Origin: Morchella semilibera
Lineage: Eukaryota; Ascomycota; Pezizomycetes; Pezizales; Morchellaceae
Length of the DNA: 64,000 nucleotides
Reading direction: 5' to 3'
Assembly (NCBI GenBank): GCA_009192285.1
Contig: WBVU01000008.1
Location: 2,408,985 to 2,472,984, forward strand
Made by a program: the position numbers and the translations under genes. Positions within the stretch are counted from its first letter, which is position 1; each line of letters opens with the position of its first letter. Below are positions 46,262 to 57,616 of the stretch, piece by piece. The notes beneath the pieces were generated by a model that saw only the letters and a program-made list of their open reading frames with translations, ran no database searches and was not told where the DNA came from.

Positions 46262-48231
46262 TTAGACTGGCGGAACTTCCACCTGTAGCACATCCACTCC
46301 ACCGATAATATCGTTTTTCTCCGGCATCATCCCCCTCCTCATCAGCTCCGCACACTGCATGGCAACTGGGTCCATCTGCATGGTGGCCACTGCAACAACG
46401 GCCTCTCCAAGCGTATAATATGCAGCAAAAGAATATTTATCCTGGTTTCCCTTCACAACTACATCGTCGAATCCGTTTGGTGTAGCACCACAATAGCGTA
46501 GCTGCGCGCCCAGTGCAGACCAAAAAACGGGTATGAAGTGGACTGGCTTTTCTGATGTAGCTATATGGAGTGCAGCTTGACGCCCAGCGTTTTGTGCGAC
46601 GTTCCAGTGTTCTACGCGGATAGTGGTAGAGGAGTTGGATCCGGGGCCGTGGTAAGGGTAAGTTGCAATATCACCTTCACCCCTTGGTTAACGGCTCTGC
46701 TTATTAGCCCTAGGAAGTTAACTTGCTTACCAACAGCATAGGCATCCTCAGTACCCTTGATTCTGAAGTAGTCATCAACAAGGACACTTCCATCCTCTTC
46801 GAGTTTTACACCGCTGTTCTTCAAGTACTCGGTTGCAGGTGCAACACCGATCCCCAGAATTACAAGATCGGCCTCAATCTTCTCACCACCCTTGAGGGAT
46901 ATGTATCCAACTTTACTAGAGTCTGATGCGGAGGGAAGTGCAGACTCAACACTGGCCGACATTTTGAATTTGACACCTGTTTCTTCGAGTTGACGCTGAA
47001 AGATCTTTCCAAGCTGTGCCCCCATTACGCGTTCTAATGGGTAATCTTCCATGCCGATGACGGTCAGATCATGACCTTTCCCTGCGAGGCACTTGGATAC
47101 CTCCATCCCTGTGACACCATTAACACTTGTTGGTAGCTACATGTAACATGACACCCTGAAAAAAAAAATCACTTACCAATAAAACCCGTCCCCACAATAA
47201 CGATCTTTCTTCCTTTCTTCTCGCCAACGGCTTTATTGATAGCTTCCACGTCACTCAACCCCCGCAAGCAAAATATGTTACCCAATTCCTTAAACCCATC
47301 CATGGGCAAGTTCTTTGGTGTTCCGCCAGTCGCAAAGAGAACCTTACCATAACTCCACTCCCCACCATCTTTTGTGTGGAGTTTATGCGCCTTGAAGTCC
47401 ACACTGTCTACTTCGACTCCAAGGTGGAAATCGACTCCAGCCTCACTAAAGTGTGCCTGATCTCTCCACTCCACCTTCTTCACGTCTGAAATTAACACCT
47501 TACTAAGCTTTGTCCTATCAATCGGCAAGTATGTCTCTTTTGAAAGGACAGTAATACGCCCCTTGAAGCCTTTCTCGCGGAGGCTTTCGATTGCGCCGAT
47601 CGCTCCAGAACCGCCACCAACTATCAAGACATTTTCAGAGCCAGCTGTAGTCACTGGCTTACAAGCGATATCTGGCTTACGACGGCCAGCCTTAATGATG
47701 GTCTCAGTACCGGTAATGTATACTGAGCCATTCTTCACAGAAACGGGAAAGGAAGCAAGATGATCGAGAGCAGGAGCATTTTCGATATCGCCTGTAGATG
47801 TATTGAAACAGGCACCGTGCCAAGGGCAGGTTATGCGGCCGTCGCCGGCTATGACACCCTTGATTAATGGAGCACCATAATCTAGGCTTATTAGTGTCCG
47901 AGGCTAGGATACTGATTGAGGTGAACTTACGGGTGCACTTGGGCCCCAAAGCTCGTAGTTGATCATTGACCTTAATAAGCACAACCTTAGCTCCTTCGAT
48001 TCCCTCGACCTCAGCCTCTTTCTTTTGGCCGTTCTGAAGATCTTCTTTATCAATTTTGAGACGGTATTCTTGTACTGTGGCCATTGTTCTCGCTGAGATT
48101 GGACTCTCTACAGGAATGTATGATCTAGCAATAGCAAAGCGACGTCCGATGATTAGAGGGCAAGGAATGCTACGTGTGTTATAATAAAGACTAAAGAGCT
48201 GGCGTGTGGTTCGCATTCGATGAAGAATCAT
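46262..48231 (-). CDS. AIFM3-like Rieske FAD-dependent oxidoreductase
   Basis: Four exons (48231-47931, 47881-47177, 47108-46731, 46674-46262) give 598 aa. The Rieske [2Fe-2S] domain has ligands C-T-H (split across intron 1) and C-P-W-H-G in exon 2. Next come the FAD-binding GGGSGAIGAIESLREKGF, the substrate/cofactor segment FATGGTPKNLP, the NAD-binding VIVGTGFIGMEVSKCLAGKG, ADLVILGIGVAPATEYL, and DDYFRIKGTEDAYAVGD. The C-terminal domain resembles the ferredoxin-reductase-like fold (VEHWNVAQNAGRQAALHI). This layout is that of AIFM3 (AIF-like). The first ATG at 48231 adds about 49 basic, acid-poor residues (RTTRQLFSLYYNTRS...) that fit a mitochondrial presequence. An internal ATG at 48084 (MATVQEYRLK) would give a cytosolic form. 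Confidence 0.93.
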
Positions 48232-48693
48232 AAAATCGACTGTCTTTTGAATAAGGCAGCGACTTTATTATATTATATTGTATCCTTTGGGGTGGGGTAA
48301 GATGGCCTGATGAAAGAGCGAGGTCATTACGTCACATCGTGTATATGGGAAAGTGCTCATAACCAGATCTGGGACGTACTCTATGTAATGATAGCCAAAT
48401 ACGCGCACTACATTTGGAGACTACATAGAGTGATACTAATCATTTCCAAACTTCCCCAGTTCATGGCTGCTTAATAAAATTGATGTTCGCTATCTTTGCG
48501 ATGGGCTATCTTTGCTATGACGTCTAATAATAAGATGTACTCTATCTACATGTAGCCAATCAATAGCTTCGAATTCAATCTGATTTTAGTGCGGCTCTGC
48601 CAGTGGGTGGTCGCGACCAACACTGCGGGAAGAGTAACTACCAAGGATTCTTTACCGAGTGAAATAATATAATAAAGCACCCTTCCTACTATA

Positions 48694-48782
48694 CAGCATG
48701 GGTAATAAGTGACCAGACCAAACACTAGCGTTTACAGGCACAATTGTGGCTACACCGTCCGATGACTTAATACCCAGCACTG
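48694..48782. mobile_element. MITE family D, copy 1
   Basis: Left arm CAGCATGGGTAATAAGTGAC and the reverse complement of the right arm, CAGTGCTGGGTATTAAGTCA, are related. It is flanked directly by TA on both sides, as expected for a Tc1/mariner-type target-site duplication. About 89 bp, non-coding. The same terminal sequence recurs at 54944-55075 and 58227-58322. Confidence 0.6.
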
Positions 48783-50205
48783 TACTGTATAATGGCGTTG
48801 GTCTTCACACTACATTAGAATCCATGACCAGATACAGGTACGTATCCAATCCCACCAATGAACGTTATGGTTTACCGAGTCCTGAGGTCCAGATATGGAT
48901 AGAAGCACGTACTGAGACTTACATCATGTGTATCTACATCTATACCGACTACCAAAAGTTTACCTAGTGCAGTTCGAGTGATATCTTATGATTAATACGC
49001 GTTTTATAAGTACATACATTCCATCCTATCACTCTACCCCCATACGCACCGACCAAAATCCATCTACACAGAACCTATACCTAACTAGAGTAGTGCACTT
49101 GCAAATTAATCATAAACTTTACCCAAGCCGAGCAAAAAAGCCTCGCCGGCTAGTTCGCAACCACATATGCGCACTAGAGTACGCGGTCCTCGTGATTAAA
49201 CCTGTAATTTTGAACTTGGGGGTATAATAGAATAATACAATAATAAAATAGAGCATCTAGGGCTTTTTTGCAGGCTCTAAGGGCAGTAATTTGGCCTCTA
49301 GCTACATATGCAAACACCCATATAGAACCGGGCGGACAATTCATAGCCATGGAAGATAATTACACCCTAGTTTCACATGTATGACTGTGGGCAAACAAAT
49401 ACAGCACTTTATATGGGTAATAGATGAGACCCCCATCCTAGATAGCATCTAGATCATGATCCTCGCAAATCATATTTTCCTATGGAATGCCGTCTCCCAC
49501 CGGCACCCGCATCTGAGCCCGACGCGACGGGCATTGTAACAGGGTTACCCTACCCCCTCCCAAATAAAGTCTATTAATATCAGAGACTTTATTTTGCGAG
49601 TAGATCGAACACCGCAGAATCTCAGGAATAACGAATCGGACTGAGCTGGACTATCACTAACCCATTGGTCAAGACGACCAAAAGTTACGTTTTGGCTCTG
49701 TCGGACCGAGGTCCAACAAGCATTTGACCAACCCGAGGTCCAATATTCCAGTCCAGTTCGTTCCGGTATTTTGTGGCATTCTATCTAACCTTACTAATTA
49801 TACGCATCTCAGTAGTTAGATCATTGCCTCTCACTCGGCCAGACTGCCCCAGTTACAGCCAAGCAATCCACCCAGACCGGCCCAGAAAGTCCCTTACCTG
49901 AGTATAATAACCTTCTTAAGCAGCGGCTATGTGCGTGTTCAGCTGCGGCTGACTCGATTTTGTGGCCACCGGTTGCTCTCCCGGGCGGAGATGTTACCGG
50001 GGAAGTGATATCTGATATTTGGAAACAGGTGAATCTGCTCTAGAACAGGACCGTCAGGCCGATATACAGCACCAGTGTCATGCGCGTCCGATCACTAGGT
50101 GACACCTTCGGCTGATGTTTTTTCTAGATACGTTCGCGCAGTCATGCATGATTGGCATTTGCGCTGTACCATCCTAGTAGGGGATTAGAATTTTGGTGGA
50201 GATTA

Positions 50206-50395
50206 ATTACTTTAACGCCGAAACGGATATTCCTATAAGCCTTAGTCAAAAGTTAGTCTAATAAAGACCTTATATATTCCTCAAATCATTGTTAAAAAGG
50301 CTTGAATCAGGTCTTTATTAGACTAACTTTTCACTAAGCCCTTTTTAAGGCTGAAATCAGGCCCATAGGAATATCCGATCGGGCGTTAAAGTAAT
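50206..50395. mobile_element. Foldback MITE C (190 bp)
   Basis: Ends ATTACTTTAACGCC and GGCGTTAAAGTAAT are perfect inverted repeats, followed inward by ggatattcctat / ataggaatatcc and by aaagttagtctaataaagac / gtctttattagactaacttt. Nearly the whole element can fold into one hairpin. If the arms begin at ACTTTAACGCC, the flanks are AATT on both sides. No coding capacity. Confidence 0.75.
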
Positions 50396-52018
50396 TGGAA
50401 GCGATTTGTTAGGGTAGGCCATGTTCTTGGCGCCTATGCCCGGATCCCTTCGCCTGTCAATGCTGCCAAACTTTGCCGAGAGTCTTAATAAATAAATAGT
50501 GAACTATTGCATCAACGCAGGTCTCAGTTGAACCTCGAGTGTAGTAGTGGATGGAGAGTGTAGCAGGGTTGAGCTTCTTCTCCATAACTTTAAACTGTCC
50601 GGCAGTGTAATTAGGGGAAACTTCTGCTTTGGATGAGGAGCCTGTTTTTTATGGTGTAGAAAATGAAGATTTAGGTGTAGAGGAGTTAGACAAGAGTGCC
50701 GGTGAGGCACTAGGTAAGGATGCCGATGAGGTACGTACAGAGTGAAGGGAAGGAGACGTATATCCCTCCTTCCTTGGAGCCCCCCCTGACCCCGAACCAC
50801 TACCCATTGAGCCTGTTTCCCGGTCATAAGGTAGAATAATTCGTTCCCAACGATATCAATAGATCAAATTCTCTAAACTGTTCGTTACGTAAGAGCACCT
50901 TGAGCTATTCACCACGAACGCCAATGCTAGCTTATGCTCAGTCCAAAAAGAGAAAAACAGAGTTCAAACGCAAAAGAGTTTATGATTTGGTTTGGGCCAT
51001 TGACCTTTATGGGCCTGGTTAGGACTGGTGCATAAACATCTCGTATCGATGCCTACTGGAAGACCAACTTTCAGTACCTCATTTCAACCTTTCAAGTACA
51101 TGGGTTAGTCCGATTCTAGCAATTGAAGCGGCCCCTCCACCTTCCTGCATCAGTAAGAAGGCGAGCATTATGGTTGTCACACTGTATAGTATTTCCCCCA
51201 GACGGAGTCTAATAGGTGCTCTCAAAATATCTACGATGTCGATTCTTTGGGCAAATACCAGGCCTCGACATTGTGAGACGCGCCATAGCCGAGAGAATAT
51301 GTATTTTCACGTAGAAATATATAAGATAATAGAAACATTAGGCCAACCATCACCCTTGGTAAAAATTACTACATGTAGCTGCAGGGGTCTTTTTTTTCTG
51401 GGCGGGCAAACAGCATTTCTCAATTGAAGCTTGGCCTAAAATGTCTAATGACATTAAACTCAAGTTCATGCAAGACATCGATACGAGATGGTCCTATGTA
51501 AAACCCCATGCATGCGGGTAGCTATGTACTCATACATACATGCCAAGTTGAAGAATTTCTTGTAATAAGCGCGTCTACTTTCTAATCTTGATACATTGTT
51601 TCTTGAGATCGGTTTCCGGCGACCGAGGCGCCGGACAAGGATGTGCATGCTAATATATACGCATTTCCTGGTACTACAAAAAAATCTCGGATGTATCGCT
51701 AAGTGGGCCCGGTGGCACTGTAATCAGATTCTCGGCACTAGACGTACAAAGTTCTCTTAAAGGAGGGTTTTGCTGCTTTGAAAACAATGAAGTTGAATGT
51801 ATAGAGGAATTCAATTGACTCCAGGCTCGCCAAAGCTCCACTACCGAAACTCTCATTTCACCAGCTGCAGTATATAGCTCCCGGGCTCCCGACTCGTCGC
51901 TCATCCTTCGGGAGGCAAACCTTAAAAGTGTAAGAACGATACCGGGCTGTCACTCCCGTGAGACTCTGTCTGGCGAGCAGCGTGCATAAACCACACACAA
52001 ACTCCGGGGCAGTCCGAG

Positions 52019-54262
52019 ATGCAATCGCTATGTTTCTGGGGGGAGAAGCAGCATCACGGGAACGAAGTTCACAGGATGCAGCCGCCTATGCTTCTAAAGT
52101 TTAGGAGTAGTAAAACTTTCATCATAAGTGCAGTCGCTATGGCAATTTTTACTGTTTGTGCTCCCCCCCCCCAAACTTCTTTTAATTTTGCGTCATTGAA
52201 TTAATAAGGCTAATACTCTCGTGCAGGATATTTTCCTTTACGGATTGGTAGCATTACCTCCATAACCATTTGGTGTCCTTGATCTGAACTAACTGCGCTC
52301 CGGCACGCTATAAGATTGTCCCCGTATTTCCTTTCGCTCTTGAGTCCCGGGCAAATATTCATCCTGATGGTATGGTATATAAAAGTGTTATATAGTAATA
52401 ATGCCCAGTTTGAGTAAATTTTGTTAATAGTTAGTTACCTCCAGACGTACAAACATGGGTTTCAGTTCTCTTAGCAGTATATGGTGGTGGTATTCTTGTC
52501 GCCTCTCGTAAGTATTTAACCAACCCACCCCCCCCCCCCCCCCAACACCACACAATTCTTACTATCATTCATCTTAAGCCATCTGTGGCCTTTTGGCCGA
52601 CCGTACAACAACGCGGCGTGGACCCCTCCTTTCTGGCTTAGTAGCCCTTGCTGCTTCAACTGTAATGCTATGCATTGGTAAAAATATTGTCCTATTTATT
52701 CTCGGCCGACTATTCCAGGGGATCTCTGCGGCAGTTGTTTGGGTAGTTGGGCTAGCCTTGCTGGTGGATACAGTTGGAAAGGACGAGATTGCAAGAAGTA
52801 TGGGAATTGTAAGTGTTGCGTTGAGTGCTGCTACTTTCTTGGCGCCATTATTAGGCGGTATAGTATATGATCGGTGAGTTCTTGATGGTGAATTGGGTTG
52901 AATGAAGGTTGATGTATGATAATTTCTTTTGCGGAATAGAGGTGGATATTACGCTGGTATATAGCACCCCTTTTGAATCACACACATACACACATTATAC
53001 AAGGCATGCTAACAGTTTTTGGACCTCGCAGTCTTCGCAATGGCATTCGTCCTTGTAAGTCTAGCCAACCCCTGTGATTAGAAAGCCCCATTGGCTCTAA
53101 CCATGGATCTTAGATCGGCGTCGATATTCTCTGGCGCCTCGTCCTCATTGAAAAAAGGGTAGCAACGCTTTATGAAAGAGCCGTACCAACCGACAACGAA
53201 CGAGCGAATCCCTCACCGTCTCATAGCGCGGCTCTCCACGAGAGCGGAGAGAGAGAGATAGAGCCTATTCGTAAGTTTGCCTATTAACCTACTAAGATGT
53301 AAATTTACCTCCTAGTTGAAGCGATCATTGATACTCAGAATAATTACAACAGCAAACCGTAGGGCTATTGAAAAGCCGCTAAATCGATCTGCTTTTATAA
53401 CATTGCTCCGTTATCCTCGTCTTCTTGCTGCCCTGTGGGCATGCATGGCCGAGGCGGCCCTTTTGACCGCTCTTGAAGCTTCTTTACCACTTTTCACACG
53501 CGAGAACTTCCATTTTGGCTCGATTGGAGCCGGTTTGGTATTTCTTGCCATTGTAATTCCTACTTTTTTGGCACCATTGGTTGGTATGGTGAAGGGATCC
53601 CCCTGTCTCAAATCCCGCTAATAAACAATAGGATGGGTGTGCGATATGTACGGCCACCGCTGGATCGCAACAATGGGTTTCGTTCTCTGTTGCCCCTTCT
53701 TCATTCTACTTAGACTACCAACCGGAGATTCGACGAGTAATATCGTATTGATGTGCGCTCTGCTGGCTCTATTGGGTGCATCCTTCATAATGATAACCCC
53801 AGCAGTGATGGCTGAGATTACATTCATCCTGCAAGACCTAGAGGAAGAGAAACCAGGCAGATTTGGAAGTAACGGGGCCTATGCACAAGGCGTAAGTCGT
53901 TCGTTTCATTAATATTGTTGATATTGAGGTTGATGCTAAATTCTATAGTACGGTTTGTATAACGTGGCCTGGAGCGCTGGAACTTTGGTTGGTCCGCTGT
54001 GGGGTAGGTCTATCCCATGTTACTGGTAACACATGTATATATATTGGTATATAACGATTTGCTGATCACCCGTGTGTGTAACCAGCCGGATTTGTAAAAG
54101 ACGCGGCTGGATGGGGTACTATGACTTGGTCACTAGGTTTGAGTTCCTATCCCAGATAAATGTATTTATTACTGACTTTGAGCAGGCCTGCTGAGTTTTG
54201 TGACGGCTTTTCCAACTGTGCACCTTCCTCCTCTTTTTTTTTTTTTTTGTCCAATTACATAA
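52019..54262 (+). CDS. MFS transporter, DHA1 / vesicular amine transporter-like, 13 exons
   Basis: Exons: 52019-52153, 52227-52247, 52315-52369, 52445-52507, 52579-52873, 52940-52956, 53032-53054, 53114-53270, 53353-53583, 53632-53891, 53949-54003, 54086-54136, 54186-54262. They total exactly 480 codons. Conserved MFS text emerges only after splicing: SKTFIISAVAMAIFT|DIFLYGL|IVPVFPFALESRANIHPD|DVQTWVSVLLAVYGGGI, then LLADRTTTRRGPLLSG (the loop 2-3 signature), LFILGRLFQGISAAVVWVVG, VALSAATFLAPLLGG and, in the C-half, YPRLLAALWACMAEAALLTA, ISFMITPA-like FIMITPAVMAE and YGLYNVAWSAGTLVGPLWAG. Twelve membrane helices are expected. The substrate is unknown; a drug or metabolite proton antiporter is likely. 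Exons 2, 6 and 7 are only 17-23 bases. The end is odd: a T-run encodes consecutive Phe before the stop. The start of exon 9 (caacag rather than cctag) was chosen to keep frame. Confidence 0.85.
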
Positions 54263-54943
54263 ATGTATGTTAAGTTATGTAGCTGACATGATCAACCACA
54301 TAGGCCTACTATACAAGCGGGAAGCTCAACTTCCGGACTGACTTTCGGATCACAAAAAGGAAGCAATCGGCCCAGGCAGACGGTTCTGGTAGTGATTTGC
54401 CGGCTAGGATTGATACGGTATGAAATCTCAGCTCGAAATGTTCCTCGGCCTTTGTACACATATTGAGAATCCCCGTGCGCATGTTCTTCGCGCATTGCTG
54501 CTCGCTTCGCTGATTCGAGAACCACCCCTACATTGCAGTACATATTTGTATATAATAGAAATATAAAGAACGCCGCTCAGTCTATCGATCGAAGCCTGCT
54601 TAGTACCTACATGTGTCCTAGGGGCTATATTAGGAGTCGTCTAGCCCAAATTTTTAATGTAGATCATAGAAGTACCATCGCAGAAAGTGAAGTACGTGTG
54701 TTACGAAGTTTCGCGTATATTGTTCTTAGAGAATCCGTGGGTTCCTAGGGCACGAGCCAGGGGCCCTCCTAGTAATGATTATTGCGGCTGAGAAGCCATG
54801 ACGCCATAGAGATCCTCCCGCGCCCCTGACAAGCCTATCTAACCCCCTTGGGGGTGAATAGCGAGGATTAGAGTTAAACGAACATCGACCCAAGAAAGTT
54901 ACGGGCCAAGGGGTTTATGACCCTGTCTCTTTTATTCTATGTT

Positions 54944-55075
54944 CAGCGGTGGGTAATAAGTGATGGAACACAGCGATGCCTGTATCTCAGGGCGTTCCAT
55001 CACTTATTACCTGTCTGCACCAAATGTTGGTGGCGTTTTACATCACTGTGTTCCATCACTTATTACCTACCGCTG
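54944..55075. mobile_element. MITE family D, copy 2 (best preserved)
   Basis: Left arm CAGCGGTGGGTAATAAGTGA TGGAACACAG and the inverted right arm CAGCGGTAGGTAATAAGTGA TGGAACACAG differ at one of 30 positions. A further copy of the arm (gttccatcacttattacct) sits in the middle. TA follows the right end. 132 bp, non-coding. Confidence 0.75.
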
Positions 55076-55134
55076 TACATTCCACTGCATCCCAATTAAG
55101 AACTTACATGTACTTGTATACTAGGTACATGTAT

Positions 55135-55224
55135 GTACCGGGTGTTCACCTAAAGTCTGAAGAATCTGTTTTACAGCAAAATCGGCTGATCGAGTTCTTC
55201 AGACTTATGCTGAACACCCGGTAC
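55135..55224. mobile_element. MITE-like inverted repeat E (90 bp)
   Basis: GTACCGGGTGTTCA...AGTCTGAAGA at the left is repeated inverted at the right (TCTTCAGACT...TGAACACCCGGTAC). TA can be placed just outside CCGGGTG at both ends. It lies 60 bases from element D copy 2. Confidence 0.65.
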
Positions 55225-56421
55225 ATTGTAAGTTGACATATATCTTATACTCTACACAGTCAACTTAATTCCCCTTGCGCCTGCCTTGTCCCAATCGCTT
55301 CGAGGGAGGTATGTACATATACATACATTCAGCGTGGAACTCAACAGAATACATGTATCCACATACACACTCCGAAAGGGATTCTGATGTTTCTATCAAC
55401 GTCATCAACTTATAGGCCAGAACCGCCGCTAGAATAGTACTACATACCGCCCTTTTTCTTTTCTTTTTTTCTTTCTACTTTTGTATGTACAATTCATGAT
55501 CATCGCGTCTCACATCCCAATCTGCAGTATCCTATAGTATCCTATACACGTTGATAAGGAATTAAATGTCTCTCCCCCTCCCCCGGGTTTACGGCACTAC
55601 GGCCTCGTGTTGTTGTCTATTGCTTGTCACTGCAGAATCGCATCCACTGCCCTACTCTAAGGTGCTTGGCGTTGGTACCCTGGAACCCGATCAGTTGTCT
55701 GGGTGCAGCAGGACGGGATTCATGCTGGACCAGGTACCCCGATCAAGTGCGATCTCTCTTTCTCTCGGAGCTAGTTGTGTTTGCCGGCAGGAGCTGACAC
55801 CGAAGCAATGCAGTCCTGAGCTCCGGCTGGGCGATAGAAGGGTGGCTTTTGTTTGTGGGATGAAGGGGGTATGCGTATACTCTACATATATGCACCAACA
55901 TATCACCTGTGGTATTGGGTAGGTATTCCCATGGAGAAGAGTTGTGGCGCCTGTAGCGTCTATTCGTGCTGCATGCATGCTGTACCCAGTAGAGTGAGCT
56001 ACCTCTCTACTCCTAGGTTGGGATACTGCTCCTGGAATCTGACAACCGCCCAGCCTATTGGCGGGGAACAATTCCAGGCCCGGGATAACGAAGGAAACCT
56101 GTAACACGGATTACTCTTGTCTGCTGCTTAGCCTCGTAACGCTATTGGGCGGAATACAAACATTGAAAGACAATGTATGAGAAGGTAGCGTACTATTTAT
56201 ACATCCATATGGTCCCACCATCCCCCCCTCCCCCCCTTCATTTTGGTATTTAATTCTTTCACATAGCACAAGACTTTTGTTTTGTCAGTATTTCTCATAT
56301 CAAATATATATCCTCCTTTTACCTATATATCTATCTACCCTAACGTCTGCTTTCCAAAGCTTCTCAAGCTCAACTTTTCTGTCTTTTACCCGATCAGCTC
56401 GCTCCACCTACGGCCAGTACA

Positions 56422-57616
56422 ATGAAGCCCCAATTCTCATCAGCCCGGCTCCTCTCGATAATATTAAGCACCATAACCCTCATCCCCCTCACCACCGCTG
56501 TTTGCGAATGCGGTTACGTCCTCACCACAACTGACCAGTACTTTACCCACACATTCACCAACAATTTCACCGACCTTCCTGACACTACAAACGCAGCTAA
56601 CCTCACCCGCTCTCTCCCCGATTGGGAAATTCAAGAATACAAATTTGAAGCCGACAAAGAGGCCGGTATACTGGGGCGCCAGAATGCGATGAGCTCTGTA
56701 TGGATCAAGGATGGCATGCTACATTTGTTACAAAAGGGGTATGCGGCCAATGCCACTGGGCCGGTGCAGGTTGCGGAGCTGCAAAGTATAAGACGAGACT
56801 TTTTCCATGGAAGCTTTAGGGCAAGGTATAGGGTCGTGCAGGTACAAGGAGCAACGGGGGGGTCGGTAGCAGGTTTCTTCCTGTATTATGTGAGCTATTG
56901 CCCTACCCTCTTTTTACATGATTGGGATAGAGTTATTAACATACCTTGTTACGCACTGCAGGATGATCAGAATGAAACTGATATCGAAGTTCTTACCAAA
57001 GACGGAGACCGGGCAATTCACTACACAAATCACCCAGGTATGTATCCCCTAGCTTCACCTCCTCCCCAAAAGGCAGACCATACTTATCCCCGCTCCAGCA
57101 TACGAAGTTTCAACCGATACAGTTATCCCAGGCGCTGCCTTCACGCATCAGCTCACCCGCCCATGGAATGAGTTCCACGAACACCGCTTTGACTGGTCTG
57201 AGGGCCTCTCTGCTTTTTATGTCAATAACGCACCAGTATTAAATATCACAACAAACGTCCCTACCCATGAAGGGAAGTTAATACTCAACGTTTGGGCCAA
57301 CAATGGCAGTTGGTCCGGCCCCCCATCCTCCAACGACGTATACATGGATGTTGAATATATCATCATGTATTATAATACCACCGACTCGGCGGCCGGCAAC
57401 GACGAAAGCTTTAATCGGAGCTGTGAGTTTGCAGGCGGCTACGAGCAGCGGGGTACAGTGTGCTATGTGACGGATCAAGCGGGTAACAGTACTCTGGAGT
57501 CTGTAATAAGTTTGGATGCGCCTGTGGAGGGTGCGGCGGTAAGGATAAGGGGGGTTCAGATGACAACGCTGCTGGGTGTGGTGGCGGCGGCTGCTGCCGC
57601 GGTGGGGATCTTGTAG
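56422..57616 (+). CDS. GPI-anchored GH16-family glycosidase (concanavalin A-like fold)
   Basis: Three exons (56422-56889, 56962-57037, 57099-57616) encode 353 aa in consistent phase. A signal peptide covers about residues 1-26 (LLSIILSTITLIPLTTAVC). The middle shows GH16 features: EYKFEADKEAGILGRQNAMS, LQSIRRDFFHGSFRARYRV, GGSVAGFFLYY, then the catalytic E-x-D-x-E in exon 2 (N-E-T-D-I-E-V, Glu161, Asp163, Glu165), HYTNHPAYEVSTD, HEHRFDWSEGLSAFYVN and LILNVWANNGSWSGPP. The C-terminus is a short hydrophobic Ala/Val stretch ending VGIL, as in GPI attachment signals. Many N-x-S/T sites suggest glycosylation. Likely role: remodelling of cell-wall or external beta-glucans. The distance from Crh-type proteins is not clear, so substrate is left open. 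Confidence 0.92.

Larger units (their letters stand above)
48232..52018. other. Gene-poor region upstream of the MFS transporter
   Basis: 3.8 kb with two MITE-like elements (48694-48782 and 50206-50395), scattered TACATGTA motifs (48547, 51372) and no supported exon. Small ORFs such as 50504-50827 (-) lack recognisable domains. Confidence 0.5.
54263..56421. other. Intergenic region between MFS and GH16 genes
   Basis: 2.2 kb carrying two adjacent inverted-repeat elements (54944-55075 and 55135-55224), TACATGTA motifs (54607, 55107, 55127) and a T/C-rich leader before the GH16 ATG. The small ORFs at 55566-55922 and 55691-56107 are unsupported. Confidence 0.5.

Noticed and set aside
48746-48967. 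73-codon open frame on the + strand
   Set aside because: Starts inside MITE D copy 1 and has no domain or coding-like composition.
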